Source: Thermoplasmata archaeon
GTDB lineage: Archaea; Thermoplasmatota; Thermoplasmata; Thermoplasmatales; GCA-001856825
Direction of reading: 5' to 3'
NCBI GenBank assembly: GCA_023256475.1
Contig: JAGDXP010000012.1
Span: 1-64,000 of the forward strand
DNA length: 64,000 bases
In this document: positions 1-9,531 of the stretch, piece by piece
How the letters are laid out: each line of letters begins with the position of its first letter
Numbering within the stretch: position 1 is the stretch's first letter
Notes under the pieces: model-generated
Database searches by the model: none
What the model was told of the DNA's origin: nothing
The model's input: the letters and a program-made list of their open reading frames with translations, nothing else
Position numbers and translations under genes: made by a program

Positions 1-2
1 AT

Positions 3-260
3 ACACTCAATTCAAAGGTATACCTCTGGATAAATGGAACTCTACCAGGATCAATCTCCATGTATTACAGTTATACAAAGAATCTCGGTACAGAATGGAC
101 AAGCGGGCAGAGAATAATATTAAAGAAAAATAAGGATATGAACATAGGCTTCGTTGTTCCCGCATTCGCTAGCGGGACTGGAGAGCTGACGTTCACATAT
201 GATATAGACAATGCAGTGATCATCGTCTATGACTATAATATTTCTGCAAATTTACTCTAA
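3..260 (+). CDS. C-terminal fragment of a protein truncated by the window edge (secreted or surface-like?)
   Basis: Frame is open from the window edge (TLNSKVYLWINGTLPGSISMYYSYTKNLG...) to a stop at 260; the listed ORF start is probably internal. Confidence 0.5.
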   Translation, partial: TLNSKVYLWINGTLPGSISMYYSYTKNLGTEWTSGQRIILKKNKDMNIGFVVPAFASGTGELTFTYDIDNAVIIVYDYNISANLL

Positions 261-390
261 ATTAGTTCCGTATCCTCCATCAAGATCTTTGCCACCTTTC
301 CTGCTAGCATGGATACGTAGTTCATCTCTTCTTCAATGTAACTGATAATGTTCTCTATTGTATGGTTAATTATCCGTTATTTCTCATCGC

Positions 391-418
391 TTATGTATAA
401 CCTTCGTGTTATACATAA
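391..418. promoter_or_regulatory. Perfect 11-bp inverted repeat TTATGTATAAC-N6-GTTATACATAA upstream of the 458 ORF
   Basis: Arms 391-401 and 408-418 are exact reverse complements, just upstream of a TATA-like ttataaatatt and about 40 nt before the ATG. Confidence 0.6.
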
Positions 419-457
419 TTAAGGTTAAAATTATAAATATTACAAAAATAATTTATA

Positions 458-1360
458 ATGCTCATGGAGGATCAGCCAAGATACGGATACATCAACACTA
501 AATATTTTGATAGGCAGTTAATCTTTTCACACGATATTAATAAGTTTGATGAAACAATGAGAACCATGATTAAACGGGGAATTGGGAGACTAGATCCAGT
601 ATCTGGAAAGGCTTATTTTTACATAACCAAGGAAGACCCCGATTATCATGATATACTTTTGAAAATAAGGACATATGACTTCAAGGTCAAAGAGAGAGGG
701 AATATAATATGGTACAACGTCAAAATTCCTTCATTCTCAGATGAAAGGTTCACAAGTAAACTAACTGGGGATACTTTTGCTAAGATGAACTATGTATCAA
801 TATATCCATTTACAGTTTACAACGGCAGCAAGATTTTCATTGTGGTCCAGTACAAAAATGATTCAGCCCAGGAGGTTACAGAGAGGGCGCTTTCTAATCT
901 TTTTGCCTATGAAGAAGTCTATGGCCAAGGAGCATATGAAGTTGAGGAGATATCCAAGCCAGAAGAGATACCGGATGTTATAAGGAAGCTGGGCATAGAT
1001 TCAGAACTTTATGGAATTTCGATCGAATTTGGAAGAAAGCAAAAAAAGTTAGACAATGATTTTAATGAGGCTAAGCCGGCAATTAAGTGGCCTATAATGG
1101 AGAACGGAAAGGTTAGACTGGGAACATTCGAAGAAGTTCTGACTTATACCGAGCTACCAGAATTAAGTGCCGAAATATTTCATAGTAATTTCATAAGAAA
1201 TGTGATATCTTCGATTTATTACGAAGTATTGATTGAGGAGAAAAAAATAACTTACAAAACAATAATTGAAAAGGAACTGGTCAGGAACGTTATGAATGTA
1301 TTAAGTATGGTGATGAAGGAAGGAGGTAGATTCAGAATCACTGAATTAAACCTACTATAA
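458..1360 (+). CDS. Hypothetical protein, 300 aa
   Basis: Long intact ORF with an upstream TATA-like element; no recognised family. Confidence 0.7.
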   Translation: MLMEDQPRYGYINTKYFDRQLIFSHDINKFDETMRTMIKRGIGRLDPVSGKAYFYITKEDPDYHDILLKIRTYDFKVKERGNIIWYNVKIPSFSDERFTSKLTGDTFAKMNYVSIYPFTVYNGSKIFIVVQYKNDSAQEVTERALSNLFAYEEVYGQGAYEVEEISKPEEIPDVIRKLGIDSELYGISIEFGRKQKKLDNDFNEAKPAIKWPIMENGKVRLGTFEEVLTYTELPELSAEIFHSNFIRNVISSIYYEVLIEEKKITYKTIIEKELVRNVMNVLSMVMKEGGRFRITELNLL

Positions 1361-1438
1361 TTAATGATCAATTCAAAGAACTACTTAATATATTATCCCA
1401 TCATAGTCTCATTTTTCTCCTTATGATTGTTGGGTAAT

Positions 1439-1789
1439 GTGAGCGACAAGACAGGAGTTGCGGATAAAATTTTATCCGAGCTTAAGAGAGTATTAAATGG
1501 AAAGTTCATGGGTATTTTCGACTTCTAAGACCCTGGGGACCAGGAAAATAGAAAAAGAATTTCCGAACTGGGAATGGAGTGGTCATTCTACAGGGAAGAA
1601 TTTCTGTCGAGAGTTGAAAAAATGGGACTCAAGGTGGAAGTAAAGAATTTATGCTTGGGAAGAAATGACCCCACACCTGCTGGTGAGCACTTCAGGGAAG
1701 CTACTATTGACGCCCTTCCCGTCAAGAGTACTAACTCGGAATTCTGTAGCATTGAAGCGAACCCACCTTATGGCGGAAATAAATATTAG
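1439..1789 (+). pseudogene. Unidentified small protein interrupted by one in-frame TAA
   Basis: VSDKTGVADKILSELKRVLNGKFMGIFDF*DPGDQENRKRISELGMEWSFYREEFLSRVEKMGL...; the GTG-initiated frame is the same as ORF 1574-1789. Confidence 0.45.
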
Positions 1790-1984
1790 CAAATGATTTA
1801 CGATTTGGAAAAGACGGACGATGAATGGAGGTAATGGATATGATGAAGGACAGTGGAAAAGGCTTGGTCCCGCACGCAATCATGCAGTTGTCATTTCTCT
1901 CTGTTAAATTCATTGTGCGAATAAGGATAAATCATTTTACACCAACAATTAACACAACGCCCACCCCACCACATATTTCCTCAT

Positions 1985-2264
1985 CTAACCTGCTCTATGA
2001 ACATCCTGGTATTTTTCATCATTAATTTCTATTTTCTTTAGCAGATGATCAGCTATATCGATATCTTGCTTCTGAGCCATCCGAAGCGGAAATAAGAGAA
2101 TGTCTGCCATTTCCAATGCTACTTCATCCATTTCTTTCGCATCTATAACCATAAATTCACATTCTTCGTATGTTTAACCTGAAATGTTCAAGAAGCTCTG
2201 AGCGCTCAGTTATTGTACCAGTAGAGAGACCTACGGGGTTATTGAACTTGTCACATTCTCTTTC
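1985..2264 (-). pseudogene. MazG-like nucleotide pyrophosphohydrolase relic, frameshifted
   Basis: Minus-strand pieces ERECDKFNNPVGLSTGTITERSELLEHFR and MVIDAKEMDEVALEMADILLFPLRMAQKQDIDIADHLLKKIEINDEKYQ match the MazG/dCTPase pattern (D.F..P..L......E..ELLE.F; E.AD.L...LR.A....ID......KI..N..KY). Confidence 0.6.
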
Positions 2265-2355
2265 TTAGCAGAATGATCTTACAATTTTTAGAGAAAAAGA
2301 ATATTTGTATTGTGATTACTCTCCTCATTCATAATTTTAAGTTAGTTCCTCTGAG

Positions 2356-3753
2356 TCAGGAGCCGATTATACATAGTTTAAGATTTTCAACAAGATCATT
2401 CTCCCAGTCTTTTCTATCTCCGGATAAACTCATTGGTATTCCACACACTATTAATTCTGAAGAATCAGGATTGTCCTTTCTATTTAGAAAGCTGTATCTG
2501 CATCTCTTTGACCTGTTTTTATTTGGCTCATTAATCTCATTTTCCTTGTTTGGAAGGTTTTTAAGGGGGTAAATCATTATCGCCTTACTTGCTTTGTATA
2601 GTACAGAGTATGTGAACAGCTGATACAGATGTTGATTTTTAAGTTTAATATTGCATATTTTATCAATCGATTCACCTTCATCCCCTTCATCACCTTCATC
2701 GCTTTCTATAATCTGGTATTTAGTATCTATTATTGTTTCAATTTTACCATGGTTTCTTATTATTATATCTGGCCTTGTGTATACCACAGCTTCATCCCTT
2801 TCATCAAAAATAAAATTCTTTTTTTGGGACTGAGAATTTATTGTGATTTTATTTTCTTTACCAAATATCCTCTCCTGATTCAATTTTAATGCTCTGTAAA
2901 TAAAATTCTCAAAGAGTTTGTTCATGTCATAGAGGAAGGAATAATATCTCTTGCTACTGACATTAAAAAAGGAGTGCTTGTTGACAAGGAGTTCTGCATA
3001 ATTATAAGGAATCTGAAATCTCTCGTTGAGCCTATTGAAGTGAAATTCTCTCTTATCCCACTCCTCAGTGTCTGATATTTCTTCGGGCATGAGATTTATA
3101 ATCTTTGAAAGTCTCTCTCTCTGCCTTTCTAAACCTAATCTGTTCTCAGTCAGAAATTCAGTCGCGAATAGAAGGTTTCGATTCAGTTGATGATCATAAC
3201 TTTGATTGAAATATATGACATCCATTTTTGACTTGTCTATTCTGTTAATCTGCTTTTTAAGATCGAGTTTTCCTCTAAGATATTTGCTACTTTCACTTAC
3301 TTCGATGTATTCCAGTGGGAATCCTTCAGATCCTTCATGTTCCATTGACTTTATATAATGTGAAACGAGCATATTTAGAAAGCTCTTATGCCTACTGTTA
3401 GCCCCAGAAATATAATGGTCTCCAGGTTTCTTATTTTTATAATCAAATTCAAGAGTCCCGTAAATAAAGAAATTGGAAAAATTTTCTATGGAATTCTCTT
3501 CCCTGCTGTCTTTCCATATTTTTGGGAGGATTTCAAATTGAACATTTCCTAATCTTAAAAAGCCAACATAATTATTGAATTTTATTTCATTTTCATAGAT
3601 GCTGCAGAAATTTTTAAAAATCTTCCTTAACCTCTTTAAGTTTGCTTTAAGAACAGAGATGTCGTGTTCATTAAGATCTTGACCATTAACCTTTTTGATT
3701 GAATTAATCGGAATTGAATCATATTCATACAGCAGGTTGGATTGAACTTTCAT
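2356..3753 (-). CDS. mcrC: McrC-like component of a type IV/McrBC restriction system
   Basis: C-terminal PD-(D/E)xK-like motif PDIIIRNHGKIETIIDTKYQ...HLYQLFTYS; start overlaps the stop of the upstream McrB-like gene. Confidence 0.85.
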   Translation of the reverse strand: MKVQSNLLYEYDSIPINSIKKVNGQDLNEHDISVLKANLKRLRKIFKNFCSIYENEIKFNNYVGFLRLGNVQFEILPKIWKDSREENSIENFSNFFIYGTLEFDYKNKKPGDHYISGANSRHKSFLNMLVSHYIKSMEHEGSEGFPLEYIEVSESSKYLRGKLDLKKQINRIDKSKMDVIYFNQSYDHQLNRNLLFATEFLTENRLGLERQRERLSKIINLMPEEISDTEEWDKREFHFNRLNERFQIPYNYAELLVNKHSFFNVSSKRYYSFLYDMNKLFENFIYRALKLNQERIFGKENKITINSQSQKKNFIFDERDEAVVYTRPDIIIRNHGKIETIIDTKYQIIESDEGDEGDEGESIDKICNIKLKNQHLYQLFTYSVLYKASKAIMIYPLKNLPNKENEINEPNKNRSKRCRYSFLNRKDNPDSSELIVCGIPMSLSGDRKDWENDLVENLKLCIIGS

Positions 3754-5891
3754 ACTGACTCATTATGATGTTTTTTAAGGACATTATTGATCTTATTTAT
3801 GAGATCATTATAATCTTGAATTTCCTTTCTATGAACATAGGGAATAGAATTTGTATAATCATTATCTCTCTCTTCCTTTTCATAGAATTCGTCCAGAATT
3901 TCTTGAAGTTCTGTCATATCACTGTGAAAATATTCTTCCAAGAGGGGCATTATGCTGTATGAAAAGATATACGTTACTTCTTCCCTGGCTTTTTTTTCAT
4001 CTTTGATATTCTTCAACTTCTGGAAGAAGGCGTGTCCAATTTCGTAGTCCTCTCCTCTAGTAAACTCTATGCTACGATTAATATATTCCACAAATTTTAA
4101 TATAGTTTCCTTATCATCTCCTATTATTGATAACCATTTTAACAATATATCCTTATTGAAGCCGACCCTGAAGAATGTGAATCTTCTCCTTAGTGCAACA
4201 TCTATTAATGCTACGCTTCTATCTGAGTCATTCATAGTACCTATTATATATAGGTTTGATGGAACTGAAAAACTTATTAGATTTCCTTCATCATCAGTAT
4301 ATGGAAGATTGATTACAATTCCCCTTTTATCTTCTTCAACGAGTGTTATCAACTCCCCAAATATCCTTGATATGTCACCCCTGTTAATTTCGTCGATTAC
4401 CATCACATAATTATTTGAAGGATCTTGCTCTGCCTTGTCGCAGAATTTTTTGAAAATACCATCTTCTACCCTGTATTCAAGTTGGCCATTTTTTGTTTCA
4501 GCCTTTATTCCTGCAATGAAATCCTCATATGAATATGATTTATGAAATGTAACGTATTCTATGGATTTCCTGTAGCACAGGTCCTTGCAGACTTCCTTGT
4601 TCATATCTATTAAATAATCAATTAAGGAGACGCCATTTGTATCTTCTAAATAATTTTCAAAGAGCTCTAATATACTTATGGATAAAGGGGACAGATAATT
4701 TCCTTGTTTAAGATTCAGATTTTTATCATAAAAAACATCCTCTTTCCTTTGAAGATTTATCAACGTTCCTCCGTATTTGTTTCTCAAATCTGCAAAGGAA
4801 ATATGCGTCTTCAAATCTCTATAATTTTCCAGAGGTACGTAATAATATTCCTTGGGATTATCGGAAAATGCATTAATTGTTTCTGCTTCGCCCGCTACAC
4901 TGGAAATTCCAACTATTTCATTATTTTCATTATCTAAGTCAAGGTGAAAAACAATGTCTCCTTTCTTTACCATTTTGAGATTTTCGTACACATTCCTTCC
5001 ATCGGCTGATCGGGAAGCTGAAACCAAACATCTGTTATATTCAGTGTTTTTATCCTTAATATCCTCGTGGATATGATCTTTGCGACGAAATTTCTGAAGC
5101 CATATATTTGGTTTACCTGATTCTTCCGCTTCCTCTGAATTATTACCTTTGATGATATTTATTATTTTATTAAAATCCAGATCTTCATCCTTACATATAT
5201 TGCAGCTGATTAATTTGGCTAGCCTACCAGCAGTATAGGTTTTTCCTGAGCCCACTGGGCCGTGCAATATAATATTTTTTGGTATGTCAGTTAAGGTATT
5301 TTCTTTATACTCTGATTTTGTAGTATCATCTTTATCCGAGATAGAAGGTTGGACATATTCTTCATTACCACACTCATTATATAAAACTCCCTGTGATCTT
5401 AGTCCCGCAATTATGTCGATATTCTTTCTTGATTTTATTTCCTTGAATATACAGCAATATTCTTCAAGGTTCAATCTTCTGTACTGGCCATTAACAGCTT
5501 GTAATCCTCCGCCCAATTCTTGTGATGTTCTATAATGCCCCCCATTCTGTCCAACCAAGCATTTTATTAAAATCTCGTTAACCTCAGATCTTCCATTCTG
5601 ACTTGGGAAATCAAATTCAAATAGAGTTTTAAATTCCACTCGATATGGATAGACTTCATTATCCTCCCTAATAGGCCAGATAGGAGTATAATCTACTAAT
5701 TTTTTAGTTATGGTACCAATCAAAAAGCCCTTATTCATATGTTCAATGATAATGATGCCGTTTTCCCTAACGCTATCCCATCTATTCTTATAGCTTTGGC
5801 CACTCTTAACTCCCCAATGATTGGTTTTTTTAGCTATATCATAGTCCATTGGATAATTTTGTGGAACATTACAAAGGTATACGTCTACCAT
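3750..5891 (-). CDS. mcrB: McrB-like AAA+ (GTPase-type) protein with N-terminal and internal EVE/PUA-like regions
   Basis: Walker A HGPVGSGKT; Walker B YVMVIDEINRGDISRIFGELITLVEEDKRG; McrB-type signature IGTMNDSDRSVALIDVALRRRF; EVE-like segments at the N-terminus (NHWGVKSG...) and between Walker A and B (PNIWLQKFRRKD...CLVSASRSADG...VKKGDIVFHLD...EIVGISSVAGEAE). Confidence 0.85.
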   Translation of the reverse strand: MVDVYLCNVPQNYPMDYDIAKKTNHWGVKSGQSYKNRWDSVRENGIIIIEHMNKGFLIGTITKKLVDYTPIWPIREDNEVYPYRVEFKTLFEFDFPSQNGRSEVNEILIKCLVGQNGGHYRTSQELGGGLQAVNGQYRRLNLEEYCCIFKEIKSRKNIDIIAGLRSQGVLYNECGNEEYVQPSISDKDDTTKSEYKENTLTDIPKNIILHGPVGSGKTYTAGRLAKLISCNICKDEDLDFNKIINIIKGNNSEEAEESGKPNIWLQKFRRKDHIHEDIKDKNTEYNRCLVSASRSADGRNVYENLKMVKKGDIVFHLDLDNENNEIVGISSVAGEAETINAFSDNPKEYYYVPLENYRDLKTHISFADLRNKYGGTLINLQRKEDVFYDKNLNLKQGNYLSPLSISILELFENYLEDTNGVSLIDYLIDMNKEVCKDLCYRKSIEYVTFHKSYSYEDFIAGIKAETKNGQLEYRVEDGIFKKFCDKAEQDPSNNYVMVIDEINRGDISRIFGELITLVEEDKRGIVINLPYTDDEGNLISFSVPSNLYIIGTMNDSDRSVALIDVALRRRFTFFRVGFNKDILLKWLSIIGDDKETILKFVEYINRSIEFTRGEDYEIGHAFFQKLKNIKDEKKAREEVTYIFSYSIMPLLEEYFHSDMTELQEILDEFYEKEERDNDYTNSIPYVHRKEIQDYNDLINKINNVLKKHHNESV

Positions 5892-6904
5892 AAACCTCTA
5901 TTTACTATATTAATGGAAATTAAAAATCTTTTGTTCTAAATCCGAGGCTAAACCCATATATCTAATTTGTGGCCGTATGGGTGGGTTAATTTTACTGAAT
6001 TTTAGGTTTTAATGATAATATACTGAGTTTTGATTAACGAATTTATAACACTTCATCTTAAATTTTTAGACTTTACTCCTTATTCTTTATTTTAAATTTA
6101 ATCCGTCATCTTTAAAGTCGTTCGTAATGTTAATTTTGTCTTCGTTACTCCTACATCACAACAAATTCCTTCATTTCTTCTTAAGTCTTTATTTAGGAAT
6201 GACGAATTTCCATAATGTTTAAACTGCGTAAGTTCAATATAGTTATGTGAAAGTTATATCTACATAGCCTTGCCTGGGTATGAGAACAATAACCATGACT
6301 CCTACGTCTTCCTGAATGTTTATGTACACAAACCAAATATTAAAGGAGAATTTTATCTCAGCCTCTTGTATAATACAATCCTTTATAGAACTTCAATAAA
6401 AGAGAAATCTCTCATAAAATATTGCGCGGGTATGGATAGCCTTACCAATCTCTCAAGCTGTTTCCTCTTTGTCTTCATCTGTGTCCATTCAGGAAGATGG
6501 ATGAAATTACAATCGAACCTATCGTGGCTATATCTGAGGCTAACAGCCTTTTCATATCTCAGACAAGTGAACAGGAGAGCAACATTTAATATCTGCTTTT
6601 CCCTATTTGTAATTAAATCTTTAATTATTCTATATTCTGAGAGCTTAGGTATCCCGAGTCAGTTCTTTATTATAGCATGGTCATTAAGTATGGTCTTCCT
6701 GAACAATATTATCTTATTTCCAGGCATTGAAAGTTGAACTTCAGAATGAATTGTTATCCATTCATAATTGCTTCATTTAGAATTAAAATCAGGCATATTC
6801 ATGACCATAATGATATTATTTCATTAAAATAGTGATAATTGGATGCAGACACCCCCTTTATTGGAAATGCCTTGAGTGTAATAAAATGTGAGAGACAGAT
6901 ATTA

Positions 6905-7033
6905 TCAGAACTTAATGAATAGGGATGCAATTATAATTGCAGCTGCTACGAAACATATTATCATTCCTATCAAATCTAACCTCATTCTTCTTCTATCATA
7001 ATCTGAGTATTCCTTTGTGCTATGCATCCCCAT
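6905..7033 (-). CDS. Small single-TM protein, 42 aa, not in the ORF track
   Basis: Reads MGMHSTKEYSDYDRRRMRLDLIGMIICFVAAAIIIASLFIKF*; basic N-terminal segment followed by one hydrophobic helix; GAGGGG just upstream of the ATG. Confidence 0.5.
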   Translation of the reverse strand: MGMHSTKEYSDYDRRRMRLDLIGMIICFVAAAIIIASLFIKF

Positions 7034-7124
7034 TGTTCTATTCCCCTCTTAGTATTTAATTTTGTGTTCGTAACTATGGGGGTAAAAACGGTCAGGTCCC
7101 CCATCCTATTAATATTCTCCAGAA

Positions 7125-7562
7125 ATGGCTCAGCAACTCATCCATATTCGTTACATCAATTTACATGGATATTACGGCCATGGACACGAGCCAGTTCATA
7201 AATCGAATGAAATGAAAAATATAGGAAATTTTTTAATAATCATTTTTTATAATATATTTGTGGGTCCCCTAAATGATAATAGTCGTAGCAATCATGATAT
7301 TAAGTGGACGGATGTTCTTATATTAGATATATATAACATATGGAAGTGGGACTCTGTTTTAATCGTTGTTGGTATCATCATAATTTCAGAAGGATGGGGT
7401 GTATTGTCTATAAATACCACTCCTTTTGGTACTCCTCTAGGTAGTTACTTCTGGCAAATTATAGGAATGACTATGCTCACACTTGGCTTTGTCATCATCG
7501 GAGTTAGTTCAGAACGAGTTTATAAAAGATACCTGAAACTCAGGAAGCAGGAAGAAAAATGA
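7125..7562 (+). CDS. Hypothetical membrane protein, probably 2-3 TM, 145 aa
   Basis: Hydrophobic segments VLIVVGIIIISEGWGVL and IIGMTMLTLGFVIIGV, then a basic C-terminus; ATG-TGA overlap with the following reading frame. Confidence 0.45.
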   Translation: MAQQLIHIRYINLHGYYGHGHEPVHKSNEMKNIGNFLIIIFYNIFVGPLNDNSRSNHDIKWTDVLILDIYNIWKWDSVLIVVGIIIISEGWGVLSINTTPFGTPLGSYFWQIIGMTMLTLGFVIIGVSSERVYKRYLKLRKQEEK

Positions 7563-8640
7563 AAGATATCAAAAACTTTAACAATTTAATTATTGGCAGT
7601 AGTGATTATTATATTGATTTCAACTCCATCAGTTGAGGCATTTCAATTTGGATATATCCCCTTAGTCCTCACAGTTCTATGGTGTGCCCAATAACAGTGC
7701 CCTAGATTTGGGTTTTAATTTAATTAAAGACTTGGCTTCTTACAGCAACGGATATATGTATTGCAAAATTCAGTTTGGGTCTCTTGAAGTCGGCTATGCA
7801 AGTCTGATGGAAAAATGCTTTGAATCGGAAAACCCTTATCTTAATGTTGCATCTAAATTACAACTTAGTGCCGATTTCAACACTAGCGCTTCAGGACCAT
7901 GGGGCGTAGAAATAGTAAGATTTCCGTATTTTCTATAAACAAAGAATGTTGTAGCAAGCTTAGTAATGTATGCAATCATTTATGATAACAATAGTGGGTG
8001 GATTGTTTCAAGAGAAACGAAAATTATTGTTAATTGCTCTTCGGGAGCAGATTTTTCATAATTTGGTCCATTTTAAGGTAATTAAAATCTAAGCATTTCA
8101 AGAAATTTTTTAGCAGATGATACATACTGGTTTGAATGCTACGTAAAGCCTATGACAGAGGTAGAAGTGTGTGGAATTGACACAGTAATTGCTCAAATGA
8201 ATGCAAACACTATTTTGAACTCTGTCGATTTTTACAATATTCCTCAAGGGGGAGGTGGCGGAGGCAGAAGTTGTGTATCTGGAACAAAGCCAAATCTCCT
8301 GCATAACAGGAAATCCATTGATTCATCGGAAATTCAAGTGGGTGACAAAGTAGTGACTTACAATCCTCAGGATAACACCTATGGTACTGGAAAGATCAGG
8401 AAAGTACTCGTTAAGAATCAAACAGAAGAAATAACAATCAATATTTTCAATTAGCTTCAGATCAATTTGTTTTAACACAAAAGGGATAGCTACAATCAAC
8501 CTAACACTCAATGACTCACTATTTGATGCACTAAATAATTCCTAAGTTCAAATTTTCTCAATATCTGAAACGGCAGGTGAATATTCAGTGTATGGTTTTC
8601 TAAATCGAATCCTGACAGCGATTATAAAGGAGGGAGTAAC
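7559..8640 (+). pseudogene. Decayed secreted protein with poly-Gly linker and Hint (intein/hedgehog-like) domain
   Basis: Signal-peptide-like LLAVVIIILISTPSVEA and an ectodomain fragment (7684-7938), then GGGGGGRSCVSGTKPNLLHNRKSIDSSEIQVGDKVVTYNPQDNTYGTGKIRKVLVKNQTEEITI; continuation LASDQFVLTQKG is in another frame. Confidence 0.55.
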
Positions 8641-9531
8641 GTCATGCAGGAAACGGTAATTTGTTAATTATGATTAATTCTTTATTTTTGGGCCTTTTGC
8701 AGAGGTCAAAATGATTAAGGCCTTAATAAGTTATAATTTAGAAATCATTAGAAATCCGAACCGTCTGTTATAATAATAGCGATACCATTGTAATAGAGAT
8801 CCCAGGAGTAATAGTTATGTTTCCATTGGGTAAATAGAATGCCCAAAGGCTGCAAATGGGCTAAGCATTGAAAACATTATAGGAGGTGCTTCGGTTTTTA
8901 GGTGAAACCTTTCAATGTAATCTCTGAAATGTCTCGGATATGCCTTCCTTACGAATTTCTTATGCTTCCCTTCTGGATCCTTCCTTCGAATAAACCTATC
9001 GTCCAGCTTTACAATGAAATCTCGTAAAATCTAATAAAATCGAATATTAATTATATGAAAATCTATAAAACCGAATATTAAGAACCAGCTTTTCAATGAC
9101 ACTCACAACTCTCGCTGCGTTTTATTTACTATAAATCTTTCATATCGATATTGTTGTCATGATTTTCACAACATTTAATTTTCGAATTATGCGTCCAATT
9201 TATTCCATGCTTAAAAGGAAGAGATATTAAAGAAAGACAAAGTGGGGAATCAATAAGCATTAGAAATTCTTGTAATAATGCTTTAGAGTTGGATTGAATG
9301 CAATTAATTCCTCTTATTATCATGAGAGCCTTTTATAAATATAAATCCATAAGATATGCAATACTATGAAGTGAGTCGGTACAACCTATTTACAGTATTT
9401 TTTATATTTCTAAAAAGTTGGCGAAAAAATCTGATTTAACCGCTAAAGAGTATAGGAATAATTAAATCTTTGAAACTCCTTCAGATAAATGGGTCTGGTC
9501 AATTAGCCTCCTCCCATGGCCAGACCTGTTT

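Noticed and set aside
2629-2889. 86-aa plus-strand hydrophobic ORF as a membrane toxin
   Set aside because: Antisense to the mcrC coding sequence; hydrophobicity is explained by complementary codons.
6270-6737. 155-aa plus-strand ORF in the decay zone
   Set aside because: Composition and lack of any motif do not support a real gene; could be chance in AT-rich DNA. Not listed as a feature.
9129-9323. 64-aa minus-strand ORF as a transposase remnant
   Set aside because: Considered because of the neighbouring repeats, but no transposase motif is visible.
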